A stretch of DNA of 64,000 bases from positions 20,858,945 through 20,922,944 of the forward strand of contig CM035169.1 in the NCBI GenBank assembly GCA_020205615.1. Direction: 5' to 3'. A program made the translations under genes and the position numbers. This DNA comes from Panax quinquefolius. Lineage: Eukaryota > Streptophyta > Magnoliopsida > Apiales > Araliaceae. Below the pieces are notes generated by a model, which ran no database searches, had not been told where the DNA came from, and was given only the letters and a program-made list of their open reading frames with translations. Within the stretch, counting starts at the first letter, position 1; every line of letters begins with the position of its first letter. Positions 35,872 to 48,260 of the stretch are shown one piece after another.

Positions 35872-37300
35872 ACCTCCCTCCTTATGAAATTTCGTCCTCG
35901 AAATTGGCGTCGACGATACAGTGTTTGAAAAGGTGAGGATACCTCGCTTTCATTTACATTTTCCAATTCGGTCATTTCCTCTATAGCATGATTCCTCCAC
36001 AAAACTTTAACTTGTGGTATGACCTTTCTTGGCGTAGGACGTGCTCCTTCCTATCCAAGATCTTGTGGTACCTCCTCATACGTTAAGTCTTGGTTTATCT
36101 CGTCAGGTTCTAACTCAATAACGTGGTTGGGTCTTTCACATATTCTGAAATCTGAGATATATGAAACACATTATGAACACGAGACATACTCGGAGGTAAC
36201 GCAAGTCTATAGGCTACATTTCCTACTCGGTCAAGAATTTGAAATGGACCAATAAATCGTGGATTGAGCTTTCCTCTCTTCCCAAATCTTGTAACTCCTT
36301 CCGTGGAGCAACTCATGACAATACATGATCCCCTACATTAAATTCCACGTCCTTTCGATGAAGATCGCATAACTCTTTTGTCGATCTTGTGCCATTTGTA
36401 TATCGTTGTCGAATCATTTGGATCTTTTTGGTAGTCATCATACGTACTTAACTCGGGTCCCAACAAATGTTGCTTCACCCACCTCATCCCAACATATTGG
36501 AGAAGCGACACTTTCGTCCATATAATGCTTCAAATGGAGCCACACCTATACTTTAACTTGATAAGCTTTGTTGTTGTAGGAGAATTCCTGATGGTAAATA
36601 CTTATCCCAACCGCCTTGAAGTCTAGGACACGAGTCTTAATAAATCTTCAAGAGTTTGAATAGTCCTCTCCGATTGTCCGTCCGTTTGGGGATGGGTATT
36701 AGAACTAAATCGCAAATCCGTGCCCATAGCTTTTTGCAAGCTAACCCAAAATCTTGAAGTGAATCTTGGGTCACGATCCGAAACTATGGATACTGAGCAT
36801 GCCATGCAACCTCACAATCTCATTCACGTGCATACTTAAAGAAGGCGTTCGAGGAATAAGTCTCCGTATCGGCAAGAAATGAGCGAGACTTGGTTAATCT
36901 ATCAACAATAACCCAAATAGCATTGATGCCTTGAGAAGCTAGTAGGAAGACCGAATGAAATCCATAGTAATGTGTTCCCACTTCCATTCCGGAATCTCAA
37001 GTGGTTGCAGCGGACCCTTAGGTACAAGATGCTCCGCTTTTTACGTTAGCAAGTTAAACACATCGAGATAAACTTTGCAATCTCTCTCTTCATATTGTTC
37101 CACCAAAATGTATGTCGAAGATCACGATACATTTTAGTACTTCCAGGATGGATTGCAAATGGCGTATTGTGCCTCCATCATAATCTTGTACTTCAAATCG
37201 AGTCGTTAGGAACCACAAAGTCAGAGTGGACTCAAGTATTCCTTCTTCATCAATTCTCTCGCACGGAATAGCTCCTTCTTGTACTTTCTTCTTCATACGC
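35872..37300 (-). pseudogene. Element B integrase and C-terminal tail
   Basis: Minus-strand frames contain [15 protein letters not shown] (second catalytic Asp) and [20 protein letters not shown] (catalytic Glu), about 36620-36800. The GPF/Y module [19 protein letters not shown], then [18 protein letters not shown], lies at about 36120-36290, and the tail VLWRNHAIEE lies near 35970-36005. The tail corresponds to the degenerate chromodomain end of Tekay-type chromoviruses. The HHCC zinc region upstream (37090-37300) is broken. Stops and shifts occur between the pieces. Confidence 0.82.
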
Positions 37301-38138
37301 GATCGACTCAAGATTCGGTGGCAAGCAACCTTAACTTTTTCTATTAAAGTTGGTTACGTCATTATACTTGACATCATCGCTTTTCGTTCCGCATATGATC
37401 TTCTACTCAATTCGATCGTCAATTTTACGCGTTGCTTTACCAAGATGGTATTGAATAGTGTGGTCGTAGTCTTTCAATAGCTCGAGCCAACGTCATTCTT
37501 AGCGTGTTGAGTTCTTTTTGAGTGAAGAAATATTTAAGGCTTTTATGGTGCAGAATATATCTCCACTTTCTCCCCATATAGATAGTGCCTCCATATTTTT
37601 AGCAGCGAAACGCATTGCCGCTTAACTCTAGATCATGAGTAGGATAATTCTCTCATACTCTTTAAGTTGTCGCGAGGCATAAAGCTATGATTTTCCTACG
37701 TTGCATGAGAACACATCCTAACCCTTTGCGAAGCATCATTTGTAGATAACAAATCCATCCGAACCCGGATGGTATTGTTAGAAACAAAAAAGAAATAAGT
37801 CTCTCTTAAGCTCTTGGAAACTTTTCTCGCATTCTTCGCTCCAAGCGAATTTTGTATCCTTCCGAGTTAAATTTGAGTTAATGGAGTAGCGATTCGAGAA
37901 AACCCTTCCACGAATCTCCGATAATAACCAATTAAGCCCAAAAGCTACGTGACTTGATACCACCGACTTGGTTGCTCCCAACTTTGTATTGCTTGGTCTT
38001 GGCGGATCAGCAGATACTCCGTGTTTCGACACCGTGCCCAAGGAATGCTACTTCCTCAAGCGAACTCGCATTTCTTCAATTTGGCATATAGTTGGTTTTC
38101 ACGAAGCCTTTGGAGTACCGACTTCAAATGGTGCTCAT
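37301..38138 (-). pseudogene. Element B RT C-terminus and RNase H (3' half of split gene)
   Basis: Starting beside the solo LTR insertion, the minus strand reads HHLKSVLQRLRENQLYAKLK and continues into KFAWSEECEKSFQELKRDL (about 37790-37850), the RT/RNase H connection of gypsy pol. The RNase H domain down to about 37400 is poorly preserved. It joins the RT part at 40866 directly if the solo LTR and one copy of CTCAT are left out of consideration. Confidence 0.8.
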
Positions 38139-40860
38139 TGTAAGACCCCAAAATTTTTAAATAAAAGGAATTTCCTTTATTTATTATTTTGAAATAGTAA
38201 GGGTTGATTTGATTAATGTGGATAGTTAAGGGTTAAATCATAAATATTTCAAAATAAGCAAGTGGTTATAAAATATTCATTGTTGTCGGGGAATATTCGT
38301 TTGGTCGTGGAATATTAGATCTTTGTCGGAGAATATTAAATCTGACAGGTAGCGACCATGTATGGCCCCATAACTGAAAGCGATTGGATGAGAAAGCGAC
38401 AAAAATATATATAAGTTGGTTAAAAATAACGGCGTAGTTATTACAATTAAGAATGTTGGAATACCCGGTGGTTAAAATACTGAATATGTCTGGCGTGGTT
38501 GCTGCGATGTAACGCGCGGTATTGCATGATATTGTTGAATTATTGATCCTTACGTAAGATGGCACTTACTCAATAATTTTCCACGGTGAATTCTTTATTC
38601 AATATTTTATTTTATTGATTGATAATTCTTTGCGTTGATATTTTATATTATTGTTGTTCGATAATTGTCACCGCACATTATCTCCATTATCGGATCAATA
38701 ATTCATATTATTTGAATAATATTATTAGATAACATTATTGGCAATGTCTAGAAAGTTACATCTAAGGAGAGGTTTGGTCACCTAATTCTTGCGCCGATAA
38801 GAGAGATCCTTATTGGAAAGCCCCCTGCTCTGAGGAGCTACTTTGGTTGTCATAATTGTGATTACGTAATATTATTTGTGAATAATTAATTATTGATTCA
38901 TATGATAAAGAAATATTTATTTTATGTGGATATAAATGATGGATTTATTTATGTGGTTATTAATGAAGGAATTAATGTTGAGGTGTTTTATCGAAGTATT
39001 TTAACGGATTGGAGGTGTTAAAAAAATCAAATCGAGGGTTTTGAGATATATTATGGGGTTATAATTTTTAATCCGACCGTTGGATTGTGGTAATTTTTGG
39101 GTATGTTATACATACATAAGTTGAGTATATGTCCACAAATTTTGAACGAATTAAAAATGCACGAATGATTTGTTGTGAATTTTAAGAGGTGTCGGATTAG
39201 GAAATTAGGTTTATAATTGATTTTGGTGGAAAATTCTAGAATTGAGTGGGCCCCACTTGTGGTTGGTGAAGAAATGTGCTGAATTTTATTTCAAATGTGG
39301 TGGGTGGCAATAGTAGAGGTAAAGCCATCGGTAGTTGGTCAAGTCTGCCTTGGTAGGCTAACATTTTCCTATAAAACAGAGGGCTAAGTTAGAATTGAAA
39401 ATCACACCGAAACAAAGTTTTCTCTCTTTCTCTCTATATTATTGGCGTATTTTGTGAGTATTTAGATACTTTGAGAGTTCTTTGTTTGAGTACAAGTTTC
39501 ATTTAGCATCACTTGAGACCTTTCCTTAGAAATCTTGATTCTTTGAGGTAAGGGATATTATTTTTTTTTTTTTTTTCGTAATGATATTATTTCTTCAATA
39601 TCATTATCTTTGAAATGTTGATCTGAAGTTTTTATCAAATTTGGAACTTTTTATGTCGGGTTATTTATTCATGAGTTCTTATTCACGAGTTACTTATTCA
39701 TGAGTTCTTATTCACGATTCTTATTCACGCAGTCTTATTACGTAAGCGTGAAAATGTTTTTTTGTGGAATTTCTATCTTTTGGTGTGGAGTTACTATTCA
39801 CGATATGTCGGCCTTTATTCACGATATCTGACTTATTCACGATACTGTGACTATTCATCGAAAAATAAAATTTCTTCTTTTCGTCAAAATATCTATTTTG
39901 GATACTAGCTTTTGATTGTATCCATGTTTTGATCATTCTTGAATTTTACACCACTATGATTATTTTTGAGGTATTGTTGGACATGGATAAAACAAAGTAC
40001 GAATCCTTAATCCTTAATTCTTGTCATTTTGTTTCTTTGGATTCGTTCTTTAAAAATATTTTTCATCATCCTCGAGTCTTAAATGATGATATTATTGAAT
40101 ATCTTTGGCAGTAGTGCAAAAGATGAATGATTCTGAAGAATATCTTTGGCACTGTAGTGCAAAGAGAAGCGGTGTTTAAATGAACACGACCGATCGATGA
40201 ATATCTTTGGCCTTTAGTGCAAAGATGAGCAGTGTTGAGATGAACATGACCGATTGATGAATATCTTTGGCCAGTAGTGCAAAGATGAATATTTGATTTG
40301 AGATGAATATTGATTGATGTTCTGAGGATAAAATATTGATGATGGACTATTAAATTCATAGATTATAGTAGATTTCATTTCTACGTAACTCTCTATGAAT
40401 TATTATTTCACGCTGCGAATATTGATCTCGAAACTTGTTTGTCATATCAGTATTCTATCGATTTTTTTCCTGTTGGAGACTAACGATAATTTGTTGTATA
40501 TTATCTTAGTCATAATATTCTTTCTTGGGCTAGTTGAGCTCACCCTTTTCCTTGTTGTTCCATTTTTCTTCTCGGGAGGCGAGAATGTATGCAGTCTTAG
40601 TCGGGGTATGGAATGAAGGTTCTAGAGAGAGTTGTTTAGTAGTCCTCACCATTTTTGTAAAATAATGTATCAATAAATGTGATGAGGATTTATTTGAGTA
40701 TAGATATTGTCTGAAGATAATATTTGTATTTAAACTCATAATATATATTATGCGTATTTCACACGACATTTGTATTATTGAAGTTGTAGTTTGCTTCTTT
40801 GTACCATGTATTTGGCGACTCAGAATGGGTGTTGTGTATACCTATTTTGGGGGCGTCACA
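38139..40860 (+). mobile_element. Solo LTR of the B family inserted in RT, TSD CTCAT
   Basis: It runs from TGTAAGACCCCAAAATTTTT to TTGGGGGCGTCACA, 2,722 bp, and is flanked on both sides by CTCAT (38134-38138 and 40861-40865). It is the reverse complement of LTR B in layout: the sense orientation is plus, opposite to the host element. No internal region is present, so the full element was lost by LTR-LTR recombination after insertion. It interrupts the RT of element B between the SREDHE and HHLK codons. Confidence 0.95.
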
Positions 40861-40865
40861 CTCAT

Positions 40866-41560
40866 GATCTTCACGGCTTTTGGAATATATGAGGATGTCA
40901 TCAATAAAGACAACAACGAATTGATCCAAATATTCCTTGAATACTCGGTTCATCATATCCATGAAAAGCAGCAGGAGCATTAGTCAATCCGAAAAGACAT
41001 GACTAAGAATTCATAATGCCCCATAGGAAGTTCTCAAGGCGGTCTTTGGAATATCCTCGATTCTAATCTTCAATTTGATGATATCCGAGCGAAGATCGAT
41101 TTTTGAAAAGAATTGTGCCTTTACTGTTGGTCAAACAAGTCATCAATACGAGGTAGAGGATACCTATTCTTGATGGTGACATGGTTGATTCCCGATAGTC
41201 AATACAAAGTCGCATACTCCCGTCTTTCTTCTTTACAAATAAAGCAGGAGCACCCCAAGGAGATGTACTAGACGAATGAAACCGATGTCTCAACAATTCT
41301 CGTAGTTGGACCTTTAACTCCTGAAGTTCAATAGGAGCCATTCGATATGGGGTTTTAGAAATGGGCTTTGTGCGGGTTCAAGATCGATAAAGAATTGACT
41401 TCACGTTACGGGGTAGACCGGAAGTTCTTCGGGGAAATCGTCGGGGAAAGTCAATAACAATGGAATATTATTCAAATTTGGCGTGTCTTTATTCAAATCC
41501 ATAACATGGGCTAAGAAAGCTTGACATCCGTTTTTTAATAAGCGAATAGCTTTATGATTA
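40866..41560 (-). pseudogene. Element B reverse transcriptase (5' half of split gene)
   Basis: Minus-strand pieces include [14 protein letters not shown] (about 41195-41240), then after shifts [13 protein letters not shown] and [20 protein letters not shown] (40870-40930), which holds the catalytic F-x-DD. The catalytic motif is intact in one frame. The region between 40990 and 41190 is shifted. The RT is cut by the solo LTR directly after SREDHE. Confidence 0.85.
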
Positions 41561-41649
41561 GATATGGCGATGATTGATTTTAATGGTTTAGTTGCTTGAA
41601 TTAAATACAACAGGTTGGTTAGGAATATGAAAACTAACAACCTTACGAA

Positions 41650-42060
41650 AACAATCAATTTTGGCATGATGAGTAGTTAACCAATCAATCCCTAAAATCA
41701 CATCAAAAGCAAGTATCTTTAAAGAGATAAGGTCAACGAGGTAAGGTAATGGTGCCAACTTGAATCAAACAAGATTTATAAGCGGTGGATGTGATGAAAG
41801 TTTCTCTAACGGAGTTTCCACAGATAGGTCAAAGTCTAATTTCTCCGAGTCAAGTTTAAGCGTTGAGCACATGCGGAGAGATAAATGAATGGGTATGACC
41901 GGTATCAAGTAAGGTATAAACTTCGCAAGAATTTATAAATAGCTTACCCGTGATCACCTCGTTTGGGTTCCTCGCATTATGACCGGTCACAACAAACGCT
42001 CTTCCGGAATCGTTGACTTTGACTTTTACGGGGACGATCTTTTGAGTCACCGTCCCCTCT
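41650..42060 (-). pseudogene. Element B protease
   Basis: The minus-strand frame contains VITGKLFINSCEVYTLLDTG, then HTHSFISPHVL (about 41858-41920). The DTG aspartic-protease motif followed by T-HSFIS is diagnostic of chromovirus protease. The downstream frame is broken near 41850. Confidence 0.82.
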
Positions 42061-42696
42061 CGAACTAGGTTTATTCATTGTACAATCTCGAGCGATATGT
42101 CCTTCCTTTCCACAATTATAGCATACCTTGAACTGTTGTGGCGTTTTTGGTGATATGTCCTCTTTTCCGCATTTGTAGCATATAATGGGTGGTCGTTCTC
42201 CTCCCTTAGAACCGATTCTTTGCCAAGACTTTGTCATCTTCAGCATGGTCGTTGTTAAATCTCCTCTTTTAAAATCTCCTCCGACTCGCTTCTTCTATTT
42301 TCATGGCCATGATTACCACGGAGTGGTAACCATTTTGTCCATCTGTTTCTTTCTCCATTGGTTATTATTATTACATTGACCGCTATTATCTCTGTACGAT
42401 CTCGGTTGTGGGTCCTCAATTGGACCGTACTCGTTATCTCATTTCTAATAATTGAGTCCTCATTTACAACATCTGAATAAAGAAAATTTATAAGAAATGA
42501 GATCTTGGACGTATCTAGGGTTTCAAACCTCTAAGAAACATCCGCGTCACACGTTCCTCATTCTCCACCAAATGAGGTGCAAACACGGATAACTCGCAAA
42601 CTTTGCCTCGTCTTTGAGACACCGTCATGTTGTTTTGTTCCAATCGATGAACTCCACTTCCTTCATACGTATAATGAACACTTTCGGAAAGTATTT
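42061..42696 (-). pseudogene. Element B gag, truncated at its N-terminal side
   Basis: Two CCHC-type knuckle pieces, CYKCGKEDIS and CYNCGKEGHIARDC (about 42085-42185), the second a full C-x2-C-x4-H-x4-C. Upstream are gag pieces with ELSVFAPHLVENEERVTRMF and, at the edge, KYFPKVF, the start of the Retrotrans_gag core. At about 42696 the gag sequence stops and the repeated segment copy 2 begins without any LTR or target duplication. Confidence 0.83.
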
Positions 42697-43447
42697 GTCA
42701 TTTTATAATTCTAATATTAATAGTATTAAGTCTAAATTTGAAAACAAACATATACTCAAATTAATAGTCATATCCCATGTATAATTTTTATAAACAAACA
42801 TAGCTTTAGCTTTAACCAACAAATACATATATATGAAAAACATTAAATTTATCAAAATATTAACAATAAAATTTATATTGTTTGAAAAAAAAATATTATA
42901 CTTCCCAAATATAGGAGAAAGTTAGTCATCCTTTCCCTTTTCATTGATGTTTTGGAAAAATAATATATAAAGATTAAAATATTATTAATAATAATAAATT
43001 TATATTGTTACTAAATTACTACGTATGTGAATAAATAATATATGAAAAAAAATAAACTCACACATTGTTATTCTAACTTAATATTTATAGTTTTAAGTTA
43101 GTTACAATTTAAATTTGTTATAAATTAATCTACATATATATTATTTATTCTAATATTTTATGTTATTAATAAAATTTTAATATCATCTCTTTAAAATTAG
43201 AACAAAAGATATTATTAATCTAATGGATTAAATAAAATATAAAACTTATTATGGACCAAATAGTGTATGTATTTGGGTTATTATGTTCCACTTTTGTTTT
43301 GCTTTATTAAAAAGTAATCTAAATATATAGTAGCTTTTAGTACTAACAATTTGATTATATAATTATATAATTGTAAAATTATAATAATACAAAAACATTA
43401 ATATATGATTCTTGTAATTTTGATGTATTATACACACACACACATAT

Positions 43448-44321
43448 TGTGACGCCCCTAAAATTAGGTATACATCATCCATCTTGGGTCGCCAGATACA
43501 TGGTACAAATACAAATAAAAACTTAATTATACAGCTGTCGTGTAAAATACGACAAAACGTAACTGAGATTTTAAGCGGGAATATTGCCTTACAGGCAAGA
43601 TATACAAACTCGGCTTGAGTCCTCGTTACATTTATCGTCACACTATTTATTCGAATAGTAAGAACTACTAATGCTATCATCCTGACCGTCACTCCTTTCC
43701 TCGTTATCCCCGCTCGACCCAAACTACACTCTTATTAATTCGAAAGGAATTGTGAAGCAAAAGGGTGAAGCACAACAAGCTTTCGATGAAGAATATCATG
43801 ACTAAAGATAACTACATTATCAATAGCTTTAAATCAATAATAAATCGAGATTTATAACATATGGTAGATGATAAAACTTTAATTTCAACATATAGTTGCG
43901 GTGGAATCAACAATCCATTAGAAGAGTCAAGTAGAACATAATGTCTACTATCTCCTCTAGATTAAAAGTTCATCGTTGATATTTTATTCCTGTAATACTT
44001 ATCAACAGTTCTTTGTTATACTCAAGACAATTAGAACCTTCATCACTTGTTTTCATCTGAACCACCAAAGATGTTAGTTAAATTCATAATTCATATTTAT
44101 AATAATATGAATTAACAATTCCTTCTTGCCACAAAGGCTTAATAGAACGTTTACTTAATATCCTTACCCCAAAGGCTAAAGATATTCAAATGTAATAATA
44201 ATGATCATGCCAATCAGTTATCTACCTTTGCACTACGTGCCAAAGATATTGAACTATAAAACCAATCGCTGAGACTCAGCTAAATAAATAATTCTCATCA
44301 TCGAATCATCCCTGCACTACG
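43448..44321 (-). mobile_element. Left part of gypsy LTR A (second copy)
   Basis: It starts TGTGACGCCCCTAAAATTAG and ends with GCACTACG, where LTR B is inserted (target CTACG at 44317-44321). The same LTR resumes at 47135. Confidence 0.78.
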
Positions 44322-47129
44322 TGTGACGCCCCCAAAATAGGTATACATCACCTATTCTGAGTTGTCAATACATGGTACAGAAACAACTACAACTTTATTA
44401 TTACAACAACAAAAGCGTGAGTTTGAATACAAATATTATCTTCAGACAATATCTATACTCAAATAAATCCTCGTCACATTTATTGATACATTATTTTACA
44501 AAAATGGTGAGGACTACTAAACAATCCTTTCTAAAACCTTCATTCCATACCCCGACTCGTACTCGCTATATTCTCGCCTCCACGAGAAAAATGGAACAAA
44601 AGGAAAAGGGTGAGCTCTAACTAGCTCGAGAAAGAATATTATGACTAAGATAATATACAACAAATTATCGTTAGTCTTCAACAGGAAAAATATAATAGAA
44701 TACTGATAGACAACAAATTTTAAATCAATATTCGCAGATTGGAAATAATAATTCATTAGAAGAGTTAAGTAGAGAATGCAAACTACTATCTTCTATGTAT
44801 GAATTTAAAAGTTCATCGTCTATCTTTTATCCCTGTAACATCAATCAATATACATCCGGAATCAAATATTCATCTTTGCACTACTGCCAAAGATATTCAT
44901 CGATTAGTCATGTTCATTTAAACACTGTTCATCTTTGCAGACCTACGGCCAAAGATATTCTTCAGAAATCATTCATCTTTGCACTACGGGCCAAAGATAT
45001 TCTTAAGAAATCATTCATCTTTTTGCACTACGGGCCAAAGATATTCCATAATATCATCATTTAAGACTCGAGGATGATGAAAATATTTTTTAAAGAAAGC
45101 GAATCCAAATTGAAACAAAATGACAAGGATTAAGGATTAAGGATTCGTACTTGGTTTTATCCACGTCCAAAAAATACCTCAAAAATAATCATAGTGGTGT
45201 AAAATTCAAGAATGATCAAAACATGGATACAATCGAGTTAGTATCCGAATATATATTTTAGACGAAAAGAAGAAATTTTATTTTTTAAATTGAATAGTCC
45301 AGTATATCGTGAATAGTCTTAGTATCGTGAATAGTCTCAGATATCGTGAATAGTAACTCAGACACCAAAAGATAGAAATTCCATAAAAACATCTTCACGC
45401 TTCATGAATAGTACTTTCGTGAATAGTAACTTCGTGAATAAGAACTCATGAATAGTAACTTCGTGAATAGTAACTCATGAATAGTAACCCATGAATAGTA
45501 ACCCTGAGCATGAAAAAGTCCCAAATTTGATAAAACTTCAGATCAACATTTCAATTATAATGATATTGAAGAAATAATATCATTACGAAAAAATAATATC
45601 CCTTACCTCGAAAGATCAAGACTTTAGCTAGAATACCTAGTATATAGTCTTTGAAGGAACTTGCACCTTATCTAGCAATACTCAAAGTATACTCAAAATA
45701 CTCACAAGAATACGCTCGATAATATAGAGAGAAAACTTGATTTTCGGTGTGATTTTCAATTCTAACCCAAGCACCCTATTTATAGGAAAACGCTTTAGAA
45801 CACAAAAGCAGTAAAAATTTAATAAAATAATAATATAATTAAACAAATTCAAGCCCACCTTAGACCAACTGAATTCAGCACATTTGTATCACATGTGGGA
45901 TTGCAAAAAATGTTTTTCTTAAATAAAACAATTAAAACTTCCAAAAATTAATTATTTGAACTTGAGCTTCAATAATTCATAATAAATAGCCCTTTCATCA
46001 GAAAATTTGAATCTCATGAGTTTTTATAGGAAATTCAATTCTCTACAACTTTGCAGAAGAAAGTTTTTCCAAATTCCAAACAGAAATCAAATGAAATCCA
46101 CAAACAGGCGATTTTACAAAGCTATAATCAAATTTCGATTCGATAAATGGGGTCCACCGACATGTTTAACATGTTTTAAACATTTATTACAACAAAAATA
46201 CTCTTCCTCCTCGTATACTCATATATCCCACATTCATTGTAAAAATATCACCGATTAATATATTATTAAAATAATATATTTAAATGAATTATTTTATCGA
46301 AAAAGATAAAATTTCAATTTTCAACAATTGTCACTATAAAAATTTTCTCCATCTATATCCACATAAAATCAATATTTTTCTCATCATATGAATCAATAAT
46401 TAATTATTCATAAATAATATTATGAGAATCACAATATTGACAATGAGGCGGGTTCAGGAAGAGGGGCTTTCCAATAAGAATTTCTTCTTCTTGGCCTTGA
46501 ATTAGGTGACCAAACCTCTCCTTAGATGAGAACTTTCTAGACATTGCCAATAATGTTATCTAATAATATTATTCAGATAATATGAATTATTGCTTCGATA
46601 ATGAAAAATCTGTGTCTGATGACAATTATTGAAACAACAATGAATATAAAATATCAACGCAGCAATTATTGAATCAATAAAATAAAATATCGAAGCAATA
46701 ATTATCAGTAACCATTATTGAGTAGTGCCTTCTTACGTAAGAATCAATAATTGGTGCAATCTGCAGTAACCTTTCAACAACGCAGTATTAGTGTGTTTTA
46801 ACCACCGGGTATTCCAACAAAGATAAGCAAGAATAACCACGCCAGTTATTTAAAAACAACTTATATTTGTCGTTTTCTTTATCCAATCGCTTTCCGTTAT
46901 GGGGCCCACACATGGCTGCGCCGTCGTACGAATATTCCCCGACAGTACGAATATTCCACGACCAAACGAATATTCCCCGACAATAATGAATATTTTATAA
47001 CCACTTGCTTAGTTTGAAATATTTGCGTATTTAACCCTTAACTATCCACATTAATCAAATCAACCCTTACTATTTCAAAATAATAAATAAAGGAAATTCC
47101 TTTTTATTTAAAAATTTCGGGGTCTTACA
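44322..47129 (-). mobile_element. Solo LTR B inserted in LTR A, TSD CTACG
   Basis: It runs from TGTGACGCCCCCAAAATAGG to CGGGGTCTTACA, 2,808 bp, and is flanked by CTACG on both sides (44317-44321 and 47130-47134). The host LTR A continues on the right with GGCCAAGGATATTCG. It is the same insertion site as the full element at 33063, but with no internal region. Confidence 0.94.
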
Positions 47130-47134
47130 CTACG

Positions 47135-48260
47135 GGCCAAGGATATTCGTTAGTATCACCAGTGGTCATGATCATGTCATACATCTGTCCATCTTTGCAC
47201 TACGGGCCAAAGCTATCAATTAACGATTCATCTTTGCACGTAAGCCAAAGATATTCAACAACATATAATCTTTTCACTATAGTCAAAGACATACAATTTG
47301 TAAAACCAATAACCAACAATATAATAAAGAATATATGAAACTACAAATGGATTTTCGCCGCCATACGCAGAATCCACTAGACGAGATGATTTTCACAATT
47401 TAATAAGGAATGAATATAAAGGATCATTCACTATGCATGTAGTAATCCACATAGACAAGTTATTCCAACAGAATAATAAAGAATGGAATAACAGAAGGAT
47501 TCACCATGCATGCGATAGAAACCGCACAGACAGGTTATTCTCAACAAAATATTAAAGACGGAACCAGGTCCGGCGTAAAGCGCAGACAGGATGTTCCAAC
47601 GGAATCCTAAATACGGAATAATAAGTAATGGAACCAGGTTCGGCATAAAAGCACAGACAGGATATTCCGACAAAATATTAAATGCAGCATAATAAGTAAT
47701 GGAACCGGTCGGTGAAATTAACAAGCGAGGATATTAAATGCAGAATATTAAATGCAGCATAATAAGTAATGGAACCAGGTCAGGTGAAATTCACACCGAC
47801 AGGATATTTCAACAGAATAATAAATGCAGCATAATAAGTAATGGAACCAGGTCAGGTGAAATTCACACCGACAAGATATTCCGACATAATATTAAATGCA
47901 GCATAATAAGTAATGGAACGAGTCGGTGAAATTCACTGCAAGCGAGGATATTAGATAGAATAATAAATGCAGCATAATAAGTAATGGAACCAGGTCGGGT
48001 GAAATTCACACCGACAAGATATTTCGACAGAATATTAAATGCAGCATAATAAGTAATGGAACCAGGTCGGGTGAAATTCACACCGACAGGATAATAAAGA
48101 ACGGAATAATAAAAGAATTTTACCATGTATGCTGTACTTCGCATAAACACGTTATTCTTTATACCATAAAAAAAATGATATCCTCTTACCACCATAGTAA
48201 CCTCCCTTACGTAGCATATGACTTGATTCTGCTTCCTAACCAAACCCATATATTCTGAAA
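47135..48260 (-). mobile_element. Right part of gypsy LTR A
   Basis: It continues the LTR with CATCTTTGCACTACGGGCCA and GTAAGCCAAAGATATTC blocks, then passes into a repeat-rich zone. The outer end of the LTR was not found with confidence, so the right border is approximate. Confidence 0.55.
47561..48110. repeat. 72-bp tandem repeat, about seven units
   Basis: The block GCAGCATAATAAGTAATGGA recurs at about 47631 (diverged), 47691, 47761, 47833, 47905, 47977 and 48048, spacing 70-72 bp after the first. Each unit also has GGTGAAATTCACACCGACA. The third and sixth units share the same altered form (AAGCGAGGATATTA), which suggests a three-unit higher-order duplication. Confidence 0.88.

Larger units (their letters stand above)
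35872..42696 (-). mobile_element. Internal region of gypsy element B (Tekay/Del-like chromovirus)
   Basis: The minus-strand order is gag, protease, RT, RNase H, integrase, chromodomain-like tail, polypurine tract, then LTR B at 33063-35871. The region is interrupted by a solo LTR at 38139-40860. It ends abruptly at 42696 inside gag (KYFPKVF motif), so the gag N-terminus, PBS and 5' LTR are absent. Many frameshifts are present as assembled. The lineage is judged from the WRNH-EE tail after the integrase GPF/Y module and the long LTRs. Confidence 0.88.
42697..47129. repeat. 4.4-kb repeated segment, copy 2
   Basis: Nearly identical to 31438-35871. It starts inside the small inverted-repeat element (GTCATTTTATAATTC) directly after gag sequence, and contains AT-rich flank, the left part of LTR A (43448-44321) and a complete LTR B. 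Confidence 0.92.
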
